From a bacterium (GTDB taxonomy: Bacteria > Cyanobacteriota > Vampirovibrionia > Gastranaerophilales > Gastranaerophilaceae): DNA of 33,375 nt. The translations under genes and the position numbers were made by a program. Below, piece after piece: positions 8,796 to 16,482 of this stretch; position 1 is the stretch's first letter, and every line of letters begins with the position of its first letter. Under the pieces are notes generated by a model. The model worked only from the letters and a program-made list of their open reading frames with translations. It made no database searches and was not told where the DNA came from. The stretch covers positions 1-33,375 of the forward strand of contig JAFRHR010000011.1 of the NCBI GenBank assembly GCA_017433195.1, read 5' to 3'.

Positions 8796-9284
8796 ATGGA
8801 ATTACTTACGGAATACTTAGCAAAAGGTTTTATAACAATGCTTTCGATATCAATGCCATGTGTACTTGTTGCGGCAGGTATCGGTTTGGTAGTCGGTATT
8901 TTGCAGGCTGTAACGCAGGTTCAGGAACAAACAATTGCTGCAGCACCAAAAATTCTTGCAGTATTTTTGGTAATTATTATCTGCGGTTTGGGCTTTGTCA
9001 AATTGCTTACAAACCTGTTTAATGAAGGAATTTCGATAGCATTTAATATCGTTCCGAAACAGGACGAATACGTTTTACCGGCAGACTATCAAAGATATAC
9101 AACGCCTTTCGCAAATGAAATGAAAGACGGATTACCCAGAAATACAAAAATCAGAGATATTATGAAAAACCCCGGAAAAGTTCCTTATATAGACAATCAG
9201 GATAAATTAAAATACGATGCGGCACCACGTGCCCCGATGCCAAAAGCAAATTTTGTTGAAACTAATAAAATTATAGGCAGATAA
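8796..9284 (+). CDS. fliQ: FliQ with a long C-terminal extension
   Basis: The first ~88 residues are typical FliQ: two membrane helices, ISMPCVLVAAGIGLVVGILQ and ILAVFLVIIICGLGFV, joined by QAVTQVQEQTIAAAPK, the conserved turn. FliQ packs around FliP/FliR in the export gate. The protein has 162 residues where the family has about 89. The extra ~75 residues are hydrophilic, rich in Pro, Lys and Asp, without a recognisable domain. The ATG at 8796 has AGAGGA five bases upstream; an in-frame TTG/GTG-type start at 8751 inside fliP would only add 15 unrelated residues. Confidence 0.85.
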   Translation: MELLTEYLAKGFITMLSISMPCVLVAAGIGLVVGILQAVTQVQEQTIAAAPKILAVFLVIIICGLGFVKLLTNLFNEGISIAFNIVPKQDEYVLPADYQRYTTPFANEMKDGLPRNTKIRDIMKNPGKVPYIDNQDKLKYDAAPRAPMPKANFVETNKIIGR

Positions 9285-9285
9285 T

Positions 9286-9654
9286 ATGAAGAAAATTGTA
9301 ATTTTAATATGTTGTTTATTAGGTATTTCACTCAACGCAAATGCGATGGAGAATTACATATTACTGTCTGATAATGAAATATCTGAAATTACAACAAACA
9401 AAGACGGCATTGTTGATGTTTCCAATGTTGTTACATTAACAGAAGGGACTTCAGTTGCGATTATAAAATGCCTTAAAGAAGGACGTTCTGAATTTCAGGT
9501 TAAAAACGGAGATAAAGTAAGTAATTTTGCTGTTAATGTGACTAAGAAAAATGCTAAAATATCAAATAATAGCGGTTATCATATAGTTACATTGGACTGC
9601 CCTCCGGAATTACCGTCTTTTGACTTGCCTCCTGTTTTGAAAGAGGTTAAGTAA
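9286..9654 (+). CDS. Small exported protein encoded inside the flagellar export operon
   Basis: A 122-residue protein with a strong signal peptide: MKK, a hydrophobic core, cleavage likely after ANA (residues 18-20). The mature part is predicted beta-rich, with ISEITTNKDGIVDVSN followed by GTSVAIIKCLKEGRSEFQV. This is loosely like the N-terminal beta-domain of pilus/secretin proteins or a small Ig-like domain; similarity is only by pattern. Two cysteines in the mature part (one in IIKCLK and one in LDCPPE) could form a disulfide. It starts one base after fliQ ends and its stop overlaps the fliR start codon (TAATG), so it is translated with the export gate genes. Function unknown. Confidence 0.7.
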   Translation: MKKIVILICCLLGISLNANAMENYILLSDNEISEITTNKDGIVDVSNVVTLTEGTSVAIIKCLKEGRSEFQVKNGDKVSNFAVNVTKKNAKISNNSGYHIVTLDCPPELPSFDLPPVLKEVK

Positions 9655-10433
9655 TGGAAAGATTTCTGGATATATTGGCATCACAGTTTCCTATGATTAC
9701 CGCAGGATTATCTGCAGGGATAATGGTTTTTGCAAGAGTTTTGGGCTTTATAAGATTTGCTCCTATTTTTAACAGAAAAGAAATAAATTCAATTGTAAAA
9801 ATAGCTCTTACACTGATTTTTACCGTTATTCTTGTTGTCGCTTTTAAACCTGTAAATCCTCCGCAGGGCTTTTCTCCTACATTGGGAATAGTACTTAATT
9901 TAGCCGTTGGGGCTATGATAGGTTATATGGCGCAGCTCGTTTTAATTGCAGTTGAAGCGGGTGCAGATATGATGAATATGCAGATGGGTTTGTCTTCTGC
10001 AATGGTTCTCGATCCGACAACACAAAGCCAGACTTCTATTTTAGGCAGATTTTTTGCCTTTATGGGGATTTTGATTTTTATTCAGGTCGGAGGTTTGTAT
10101 TGGATATTAAGGACTTTAATAAAAAGTTTTACTCTGTTTCCGATGTATGCAACTACAATTCCGCTTGACCAAATTGTAAGTATGAATTATCTGATTCATT
10201 TATCCTCAAACGTTTTGTTTATGGGGTTGCAGACTGCGGCGCCTATACTTCTTGCAACATTAGGACAGGATATTATTTTGGGTGTTATCTCAAAAACAGC
10301 ACCTCAGGTTAACGTATTCCAATTGAGCTTCCTGTTTAAACCTGTTTTGGGTGCGGCAATAATGGTTTGGATTTTGCCGATGATGGTAAATATCATAACC
10401 GATTATTTTAATTCCTTTGCCGGTGCTATGTAA
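9654..10433 (+). CDS. fliR: FliR, flagellar export gate protein
   Basis: A 259-residue protein with six or more membrane helices and FliR features: FARVLGFIRFAPIFNRKEIN (residues 25-44), GYMAQLVLIAVEAGADMMNMQMG (about 95-117, with the amphipathic MNMQMG motif) and a C-terminal hydrophobic tail. Length is normal for the family. FliR caps the FliP5-FliR1 spiral of the export gate. Its start codon overlaps the stop of the preceding small exported protein. FlhB and FlhA are not in the window. The gene ends one base before the convergent MacB-like permease. Confidence 0.9.
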   Translation: MERFLDILASQFPMITAGLSAGIMVFARVLGFIRFAPIFNRKEINSIVKIALTLIFTVILVVAFKPVNPPQGFSPTLGIVLNLAVGAMIGYMAQLVLIAVEAGADMMNMQMGLSSAMVLDPTTQSQTSILGRFFAFMGILIFIQVGGLYWILRTLIKSFTLFPMYATTIPLDQIVSMNYLIHLSSNVLFMGLQTAAPILLATLGQDIILGVISKTAPQVNVFQLSFLFKPVLGAAIMVWILPMMVNIITDYFNSFAGAM

Positions 10434-10434
10434 T

Positions 10435-11664
10435 TTATTCATATCTCAAAGCATCGATTGGGTTTAAGAGAGAGGCTTTGTATGCGGGGTAATAGCCGAA
10501 GCCTATTCCGACAATGCTTGAAAATCCTAATGAAAGGAAAACAGAGAACAGTGAAACACTCGGAGAAAGTGCTGTTGTGAAAAGTTTTATGCCGAAAGAT
10601 ATTCCGACTCCCAAAACAACTCCGATTAGTCCGCCTATCATTGAAAGCATAAAGGATTCTATTAAAAACTGCCATCTTATATCCGATGCTCTTGCACCTA
10701 TTGCAATTCTTATTCCGATTTCTTTTGTTCTTTCGGTAACAGATACAAGCATTATGTTCATAATGCCGATACCTCCGACAAGTAATGAAACCGATGCAAT
10801 CGCTGCAAGCAGAAGCGCAAAGGTTTTAACTGTTGATTTCATTTTTTCCTGAAATTCTGCTGAATTTCTTATCTCAAAATCTTTTTCCTGATATTTTCCT
10901 ATATTGTGTCTTGTCATTAAAATATCGTTTATATCTTCTTCTAATGTATTAACAATTTCCGTATCTTCGGCTTTTACAATAATCATATTAACTTGTCCGG
11001 GGAAAGCCGTTCCGAAGACTTTTTTCTGTGCGGTTGTAATCGGGATAAAAATTGCATCATCCTGGTCAAAAGGTCCGCTTTGACCTTTTGCTTTAAGCAA
11101 TCCTATGACTTTGAAAGGTACGTTTCCGACTCTTATTACCTTATTTATCGGATCTAAATCTCCGAAAAGTTCTGTTGCTACGGTTGAGCCGATTACCGCA
11201 ACTTTTGCATAATTTTGCAAATCGTCAAATGATAAGAGCCTGCCTGATTCTATTTCGTAGTTTTTAACGTAAAAATACTTCGGGTTTGTTCCGTAAACTG
11301 TTGTTGACCAGTTTTGGTTTCCGAAAGCCAATTGCTTGTTTTCGGATGAAACAGGTGCAACCGCATCAACACCTCTTGCACTTTTTCTTATTGCTGTTGC
11401 ATCTTTTAAGGTTAGTGATGGTTTTGAACCCATTCCCATACTTACACCGCCTGTTTTGACAGAGGCTGAGCGTACGGTCAAGAGGTTGCTTCCCATTGAT
11501 TCCATATCTTTGGTTACTTTTTCACTTGCACCGCTTCCGACCGCAAGCATTACAATAACTGCACTGACACCTATAATTATACCCAAACTCGTCAGAGCAG
11601 AGCGCATTTTGTTAACGTTCAGTGACTTTATTGCAATTTTAAATGTAGATTTGAAATCAATCAT
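10435..11664 (-). CDS. MacB-type ABC transporter permease
   Basis: A 409-residue FtsX/MacB-type permease. One N-terminal membrane helix (about 22-44, TSLGIIIGVSAVIVMLAVGSG) is followed by a large periplasmic MacB core domain (about 45-285). Three helices in the FtsX domain end the protein (about 285-400), with EIGIRIAIGA as the conserved cytosolic coupling segment. Unlike E. coli MacB, the ATPase is a separate gene (next upstream). These permeases act as mechanotransmitters that drive a periplasmic adaptor and TolC-like channel; substrates range over macrolides, lipoproteins and peptides and cannot be predicted. It lies two bases after the ATPase gene in a four-gene operon. Confidence 0.88.
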   Translation of the reverse strand: MIDFKSTFKIAIKSLNVNKMRSALTSLGIIIGVSAVIVMLAVGSGASEKVTKDMESMGSNLLTVRSASVKTGGVSMGMGSKPSLTLKDATAIRKSARGVDAVAPVSSENKQLAFGNQNWSTTVYGTNPKYFYVKNYEIESGRLLSFDDLQNYAKVAVIGSTVATELFGDLDPINKVIRVGNVPFKVIGLLKAKGQSGPFDQDDAIFIPITTAQKKVFGTAFPGQVNMIIVKAEDTEIVNTLEEDINDILMTRHNIGKYQEKDFEIRNSAEFQEKMKSTVKTFALLLAAIASVSLLVGGIGIMNIMLVSVTERTKEIGIRIAIGARASDIRWQFLIESFMLSMIGGLIGVVLGVGISFGIKLFTTALSPSVSLFSVFLSLGFSSIVGIGFGYYPAYKASLLNPIDALRYE

Positions 11665-11666
11665 TT

Positions 11667-12365
11667 TTATCCTGCTTTTTGTTTGTTTAATTTGTCTTCA
11701 ATAATTTTTCCGTCTTTAAACCTTACGACACGTTTGCAGTATTCCGCAATATCGGGTTCGTGAGTTACAAGAACGATAGTTTTTCCTGTGTCTCGATTGA
11801 GTTTTACAAAAAATTCCATAACATCAATACTTGTTTTTGTATCAAGGTTTCCTGTCGGTTCATCAGCCAAAATCAAAGGCGCATCGTTTACCAAAGCCCT
11901 TGCAATTGCTACTCTCTGCTGCTGTCCGCCTGACATCTGGTTCGGCATATTTTGTTCTTTTTTATCTAACCCTACGATTTTTAAGGCTTCTCTTGCTCTT
12001 ATATGACGTTCTTCTTCGGGTATACCTTTATAAATCATAGGTAATTCAACATTTTCAAGTGCAGATGTTCTTGAAATCAGATTAAATCCCTGAAAAACAA
12101 ACCCTATTTTAAGGTTTCTTATATCAGAAAGTTCATCCTGTGAAAGTTTTAAGACATCTACTCCGTCTAAGTAATATGAGCCCGATGTCGGTTTATCAAG
12201 CGTTCCTATCATATTCATAAAGGTGGATTTTCCGGAGCCTGATGTTCCCATTATGGCAACAAATTCGCCTTCTTCAACCGACAGAGAAACGTCATTCAGC
12301 GCATAGAAAACCTCATCGCCTGTTATATAAGTCTTTATTAAGTTTTTAACTTCTATTAAAGCCAT
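11667..12365 (-). CDS. MacB/LolD-type ABC transporter ATPase
   Basis: A 232-residue nucleotide-binding subunit. Walker A is GTSGSGKS (residues 40-47), the signature is MSGGQQQRVAIARAL (about 142-156) and Walker B is ILADEPTGNLD. The Q-loop (FVFQGFNLI) and the H-loop (LVTHE) are intact. The GNLD D-loop and IMGTSGSGKST start are typical of the MacB/LolD/FtsE class. It pairs with the FtsX-type permease immediately downstream and the adaptor upstream (12-bp gap). Confidence 0.9.
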   Translation of the reverse strand: MALIEVKNLIKTYITGDEVFYALNDVSLSVEEGEFVAIMGTSGSGKSTFMNMIGTLDKPTSGSYYLDGVDVLKLSQDELSDIRNLKIGFVFQGFNLISRTSALENVELPMIYKGIPEEERHIRAREALKIVGLDKKEQNMPNQMSGGQQQRVAIARALVNDAPLILADEPTGNLDTKTSIDVMEFFVKLNRDTGKTIVLVTHEPDIAEYCKRVVRFKDGKIIEDKLNKQKAG

Positions 12366-12377
12366 TTTTTCTTTCTT

Positions 12378-13535
12378 TTACATTCTTGGCGGCATTGAAC
12401 GTTTTTTTGAATTTGCATTTTTTGTTGAAATTACAACTTTTTCGCCTTCTTTTATGTCGCCCGTAACCTGTGTGTAACTTTCGTCACTTGCTCCGATTTC
12501 AACATTTTTTCTGACAAGTTTTCCTCTCTGTAAGAGCCAAATTCCCTGCTTTTCGTACTTGTCTGTTTTGTTTGGTGCAAATTTTAATGCCATATTCGGT
12601 ACACACAAAACGTCTTCGTTTTTTGCGGTTATTATTGAAACGTTTGCTGTCATTCCGGGTTTTAATTTTAAGTCCTCGTTGTCTACCTTTACGATTACTG
12701 AGTAAGTTACGACATTTGAAACTGTTGTCGGCGAAATTCTGACCTGAGTAACTTTGCCGTCAAAAACGCTGTTCGGATACCCGTCAAGAGTGTAAATTAC
12801 TTCCTGCCCTTCTTTTACTTTTCCGATATCGGCTTCTGAAACGCTTACTTCAATTTGCATTTTTTCTAAGTCCTGAGCGATTGTGAAAAGTTCGGGAGCC
12901 TGAAAACTTGCGGCAACAGGTTGTCCGAGGTCTATTTTTCTTGAAATTACAACGCCGTCAACGGGTGAAATTATTTTTGTATAGTTTAAGTTTACAAGTG
13001 AATTTTGATATTGTGCAGAGGTTTGTGTTATTTGTGCCCTTGCTGCAGCAACTTTTGCTTTGTTGGTTTTGTAGTCTGCTTCTGCCTGATCGAGTTCGCT
13101 TCTCGGTATGAAATTCTTTTTATAAAGGTTTTGGTAACGAGTGTAAGTTTTTGTGCTCATTTCCAAAGCTGCTTCTGCCTGTGCCAAAGTTGCTTTTGCG
13201 TTGTTTATAGATGCAAGATTTTGATCTACGCTTGCCTGAAAAGTTCTGGGGTCAATTTCCGCAAGGAGCTGACCTTTTTTGACGGTTGAATTGAAATCTG
13301 CATAAATTGCACTGATTAAACCTGAAACAGTAGAACCTACGCTGACTGTATTTACGGGGTTTATAGTTCCCGATGCCTCAACAACTTCTGTGATTGTTCG
13401 CTTTTCTATCGGTTTTGTTACGTATGTGCTTGCTGTTTTTTGTGTTTTTGCAAAAAAGATGCCCGTAAATATTGCAATGATAATTAGGGCTGCAATTCCT
13501 ATTTTCTTTTTATTCCATTTTTGTATTTTTTCCAT
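12378..13535 (-). CDS. MacA-type periplasmic adaptor (membrane fusion protein)
   Basis: A 385-residue adaptor. The order is a single N-terminal membrane anchor (about 11-29), a barrel-sandwich hybrid half (SGTINPVNTVSVGSTVSG), a helical hairpin (about 105-165) with SINNAKATLAQAEAALEMS, the second lipoyl half (NYTKIISPVDGVVISR) and a beta-barrel plus membrane-proximal domain. The C-terminus is basic. It bridges the inner-membrane MacB-like pair and the TolC-like channel encoded just upstream (8-bp gap). The helical hairpin length is normal for MacA-like proteins. Confidence 0.88.
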   Translation of the reverse strand: MEKIQKWNKKKIGIAALIIIAIFTGIFFAKTQKTASTYVTKPIEKRTITEVVEASGTINPVNTVSVGSTVSGLISAIYADFNSTVKKGQLLAEIDPRTFQASVDQNLASINNAKATLAQAEAALEMSTKTYTRYQNLYKKNFIPRSELDQAEADYKTNKAKVAAARAQITQTSAQYQNSLVNLNYTKIISPVDGVVISRKIDLGQPVAASFQAPELFTIAQDLEKMQIEVSVSEADIGKVKEGQEVIYTLDGYPNSVFDGKVTQVRISPTTVSNVVTYSVIVKVDNEDLKLKPGMTANVSIITAKNEDVLCVPNMALKFAPNKTDKYEKQGIWLLQRGKLVRKNVEIGASDESYTQVTGDIKEGEKVVISTKNANSKKRSMPPRM

Positions 13536-13543
13536 AATTCTCC

Positions 13544-15019
13544 TTATTTGAGGTCTTCAGGCTCCATTCCGTTAGGCGGAAGTGCCGTTGTTTGCTCAAC
13601 TTTTGTCTTGGCTATATTGTAGTTGAACACGGTAAGTATGTAATTTATCTGTGCATTGTTGTATTTTGCTCTTGCGTCCTGAAGTTCTATATAATCCGAT
13701 AAACCAACTGCATAACGTCCGTCTGCAAGTTCAAGATTTTCCATAGTTTGTTTTACTTTTGCTGCCATTATAGGAATTTGTCTTTCATATTCACGCATCT
13801 GGACAAAGTATTTTTGTAAATCAAAATAAATATCTTTGGCTTTGTTGTCGGCTTCTACTTGTGCTCTTAGAACTTTTATTTTTCCTATATCAATTTCGTG
13901 TTTTGTTTTTAAAGGGTTTAATGAAGTTTTTAAATTCAATCCTATATAAAATGAATTGTCGTTAATTGAGTTTACTCTGTCATAATCATAACTAAGGTTG
14001 CCTGTTAATTTTGGCATATATTGACGTTTTATGACTTTTAGTGATTCTTTCATAACGTTTACGGTTTGCTTGAGTACCTGTAAATCGCAGCGGTATTGTA
14101 ATGCAAGGTCGTAGCACTCATCAAATGTGTATCCGAATTCAGGCATTTTATATCCGCCCATGTAGTCGGTCTGTTGAACACTTGACGCTAAAAGGGCATC
14201 ATCAATTCCTGACGGATTATCAGAGATATCGTTATAATTTGTGGATAAAAGGTTTGTTGGAGGGGTCATTGCTGATATGTTGAACGAATCTGTTTCGATA
14301 AGTTCGTAATCGGGTGCATTCATAACGTACATTGTGTTATTTAGGGCTACAACAGCCTCTTTGTACGCTTTTTCAGCCTCGATTAGTTTAACTTTTGAAT
14401 CACTCAGGTTTGCCTCTGCGTTTACTAAATCTATTCTTGAACGGATACCTTCTTCAAAGTATGCTTTTACTCTTTGATAGTTGCGCTCGTTGAGCTTTAC
14501 GTTAAATCCTTCGACTTCAACGGTTGCTTTTGCTGCAAGGACTTTGTAATAGTTTACTTTTACATCATACATTTTAACCCATGACATGTCTTCAAATGCG
14601 TATTTTGCGACAATTACGTTAAATTTATTCATGTTTATGTCGGCAAAAGTTTTTCCGAAGTCCCAGATAAGTTCTTGTAGGGTTACACCGACGGAGGGGA
14701 AATCTTTTGAAGAATATGAATATCCGTCTGTTCTGCCGTAAAATTTGCTAAATCCTGCCTCGGCACCAATTGTAGGGAAATATGCAGATTTTGAAATGCT
14801 CAGATCTTGACGAGCAATCATCCAGTTGTACTTGTATTTTTGAAGTGTTGGGTTGTTGTGAAGTGCTATGTTAAGGCAATCTGCGATAGAAAGCTTTGCG
14901 TTTTCTTCAATAGTCATAAGCTCCTGAGGTCTGTCTTTTATAGCAAAAACACAGTTTCCGGAAAGCAAAAGCATGAATAATAATACTATCTTGAAAATTT
15001 TTAACTTCACAGGTGCCAT
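13544..15019 (-). CDS. TolC-family outer membrane efflux channel
   Basis: About 491 residues. A signal peptide (KIVLLFMLLLSGNCVFA) is followed by two OEP repeats (helical hairpins) with the usual 'LSIADCLNIALHNNPTLQKYKYNW' type start; the second repeat begins FDECYDLALQYRCDLQVL. A Ser/Asn/Asp-rich insertion of about 50 residues separates the two. TolC-family trimers form the outer-membrane exit duct. The open frame extends to 15073, but the added residues do not look like a signal sequence. ATG 15019 is chosen; GTG 15010, with GGGGA about 10 bases upstream, is an alternative. It is the first gene of the OMF-adaptor-ATPase-permease operon. Confidence 0.85.
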   Translation of the reverse strand: MAPVKLKIFKIVLLFMLLLSGNCVFAIKDRPQELMTIEENAKLSIADCLNIALHNNPTLQKYKYNWMIARQDLSISKSAYFPTIGAEAGFSKFYGRTDGYSYSSKDFPSVGVTLQELIWDFGKTFADINMNKFNVIVAKYAFEDMSWVKMYDVKVNYYKVLAAKATVEVEGFNVKLNERNYQRVKAYFEEGIRSRIDLVNAEANLSDSKVKLIEAEKAYKEAVVALNNTMYVMNAPDYELIETDSFNISAMTPPTNLLSTNYNDISDNPSGIDDALLASSVQQTDYMGGYKMPEFGYTFDECYDLALQYRCDLQVLKQTVNVMKESLKVIKRQYMPKLTGNLSYDYDRVNSINDNSFYIGLNLKTSLNPLKTKHEIDIGKIKVLRAQVEADNKAKDIYFDLQKYFVQMREYERQIPIMAAKVKQTMENLELADGRYAVGLSDYIELQDARAKYNNAQINYILTVFNYNIAKTKVEQTTALPPNGMEPEDLK

Positions 15020-15260
15020 TTCCCCACAGTAAGTATTATTATACACCAAAACAAATAAACAAAAACGCATCAAATGTATGAGTTGGGGTAAAGATAAATT
15101 TTAGCATGGAAAGGGTGTGGTAAATGAATAAGGACTGATTTATGTAGGGATGTAATTTATGGTAAAGACGGACAGGGAGCGGAAGTCGTGTAAATGGAGG
15201 AATAAAAAATAAAATACTTTACAAAAGAGAATGTCTTTGGTAGTATATTTGTAGAGAAAT
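15020..15260. other. Intergenic region upstream of tRNA-Asn and the efflux operon
   Basis: No gene is evident. Both the minus-strand efflux operon and the plus-strand tRNA must start here. For the tRNA, TTTACA at 15218-15223 and TAGTAT at 15241-15246 are separated by 17 bp, a plausible promoter that would start transcription about 8 bases before the tRNA. I could not identify a convincing promoter for the efflux operon. Confidence 0.4.
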
Positions 15261-15332
15261 TCCTCAGTAGCTCAATGGCGGAGCGATCGGCTGTTAACCG
15301 ATAGGTTGCTGGTTCGAGTCCAGCCTGGGGAG
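15261..15332 (+). tRNA. tRNA-Asn (anticodon GTT)
   Basis: A full cloverleaf of 72 nt can be folded. The acceptor stem TCCTCAG pairs with CTGGGGA (one T-G wobble). The D stem is GCTC/GAGC. The anticodon stem is ATCGG/CCGAT around loop CTGTTAA. The T stem is GCTGG/CCAGC around loop TTCGAGT. The discriminator base is G and CCA is not encoded. Everything to its right is accessory in character, so the tRNA probably marks an island boundary. Confidence 0.95.
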
Positions 15333-15343
15333 AATTTTTTATT

Positions 15344-15373
15344 TAGAGGGTTTGAGATGTCTCGAACCCTCTA
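15344..15373 (+). terminator. Terminator hairpin after tRNA-Asn
   Basis: A 13-bp stem (TAGAGGGTTTGAG pairing with CTCGAACCCTCTA, one T-G pair) closes a 4-base loop, followed by an A/T-rich run containing TTTT. It lies 12 bases after the tRNA. A close relative of this hairpin occurs at 17604-17634, also just before an R repeat. Confidence 0.65.
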
Positions 15374-15406
15374 ATATTTTGAAATTTTGTTTCTAGTGAA
15401 AATTCG

Positions 15407-15587
15407 ATTGGGTTTTAATGGGACATTTGATGTAAATTATCAGAGAGATTGAGAAAAGTACCCCCGGAAGTTTGAGAGAATTCTCAAACTTTTTACATTC
15501 TGGGGGAAATACTTCAAAACTCAGTGATACAAATTCCAAAACTCACTGATAATTCATTCTCAAACTAACTGATACTTTTTTGATAAG
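15407..15587 (+). repeat. R1: copy 1 of dispersed structured repeat R
   Basis: One of four related copies. Order: GGGTTTTAATGGGACATTTGA; GTAAATTATCAGAGAGATTG; CCCCC; a perfect 10-bp hairpin (AAGTTTGAGA, loop GAAT, TCTCAAACTT); GGGGG; then three tandem 22-23 bp units ending in CAGTGATA, CACTGATA and AACTGATA; the end is GATAAG at 15587. Identity to R3 over the central ~75 bp is near complete. Unlike R2-R4 it lacks the AAAAAATATTTTT segment after ACATTTGA. Its right end runs directly into the truncated flavin reductase. Confidence 0.85.
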
Positions 15588-15799
15588 CTAAATTCTTTTG
15601 AGGCTTCAATTTGTTCGTGAGTAAATCTTGTGTGTCTAATGTATGTTGTAAATACAAATTTATTCCACTCAATACCTATTTGCCCCCATGCAATAGTCAT
15701 TGTGTTTAATTTATTACCATTTTTAGTATTTACCAAAATACCTTTTTCAAGTTCTGTCATAATTTTTGGTAAGTATTCAATTACATTTATTTTTTGCAT
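15560..15799 (-). pseudogene. Truncated flavin reductase-like gene
   Basis: 79 codons remain of a flavin reductase (FMN-binding split-barrel) of the kind often encoded beside rubrerythrins. NGNKLNTMTIAWGQIG, IEWNKFVFTTYIRHTRFTHE and IEASKEFSLS are the N-terminal family blocks. Normal proteins are about 160 residues or longer. After EFSLS the frame enters repeat R1 (about position 15584) and ends in KKYQLV, which R1 encodes. The ATG at 15799 has AGAGGTG just upstream. It lies 9 bp after rubrerythrin on the same strand. The product would lack most of the flavin-binding barrel. Confidence 0.75.
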
Positions 15800-15808
15800 A
15801 ATCACCTC

Positions 15809-16366
15809 TTAAATATCTGCTAGTTTGAACACACCTTTTACACAACCGCAAATAGGGCATTTGTAATCATCAGGTTCGTTATCTAATTCGCCTTCATATT
15901 CAAACCCACAGACTGAACATACATAGACTTTTCCAGGTTTTGTTGTTTCTTCTTTTGGAGCATATTTATTGTAAATATCTTCTGTTTTAATTCCATGGTG
16001 TTTTTCTTGAAGTGCAAAATATTCAACGCTATCTGCCGCTTCTATCAAACCATAAGAGCGAAGTGCATCAGCAAGTTTATTAATATTACCTTCCCCTTTA
16101 TATTCTGCTTTTGATAAACCTTTAACTAATTTCCAAAAATCTTTCTCGTTGTTTGGATATTTACCGTTTAATGTAGCATAAAAACCTGCATGGTTTACTT
16201 CTTGATTACCAAGTCCGATAAATTCTTTTGCAACTTCTTCCAAACCGAAATCTTGTGCAATGCGAGCCATTGCATAATACATCATGCCACCCATAGCCTC
16301 GCCTGTTGCTAATTGTGCAATTTGTTTTTCAAATTCCGTTCCTTTTGTTTGTCCGTATATGCTCAT
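15809..16366 (-). CDS. Rubrerythrin
   Basis: A 185-residue two-domain protein. Residues 1-140 form the ferritin-like four-helix bundle for a diiron site, with candidate ligands Glu23, Glu56, His59, Glu115 and His123/124. Residues 148-185 form a rubredoxin domain with Cys150-x2-Cys153 and Cys170-x2-Cys173 binding one iron. Rubrerythrins reduce hydrogen peroxide in the cytosol of anaerobes using electrons from rubredoxin or flavin reductases. The start is clear: AGGAGGG lies a few bases upstream. The broken flavin reductase downstream may once have been its electron donor. Confidence 0.92.
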   Translation of the reverse strand: MSIYGQTKGTEFEKQIAQLATGEAMGGMMYYAMARIAQDFGLEEVAKEFIGLGNQEVNHAGFYATLNGKYPNNEKDFWKLVKGLSKAEYKGEGNINKLADALRSYGLIEAADSVEYFALQEKHHGIKTEDIYNKYAPKEETTKPGKVYVCSVCGFEYEGELDNEPDDYKCPICGCVKGVFKLADI

Positions 16367-16414
16367 ATAAACCCTCCTATTTATGAGGTTATATTATCAC
16401 AAACAAGCCCTTAT

Positions 16415-16427
16415 GCATATTTTATGC
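16415..16427. promoter_or_regulatory. Small inverted repeat in the divergent rubrerythrin/AKR promoter region
   Basis: GCATA-TTT-TATGC is a 5-bp inverted repeat between two divergently transcribed genes. It could be an operator for a shared redox regulator, but it is short and A/T-rich, so chance is possible. Confidence 0.25.
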
Positions 16428-16482
16428 TAATATATAAGACATAGGTTTTAGGTGTTTCGCAAAATAATAAGGAGATGTAACT

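Noticed and set aside
6581..10433. Non-flagellar type III secretion system
   Set aside because: FliO, which injectisomes lack, is present and the fliO-P-Q-R order is flagellar; only the two-SpoA protein argues the other way.
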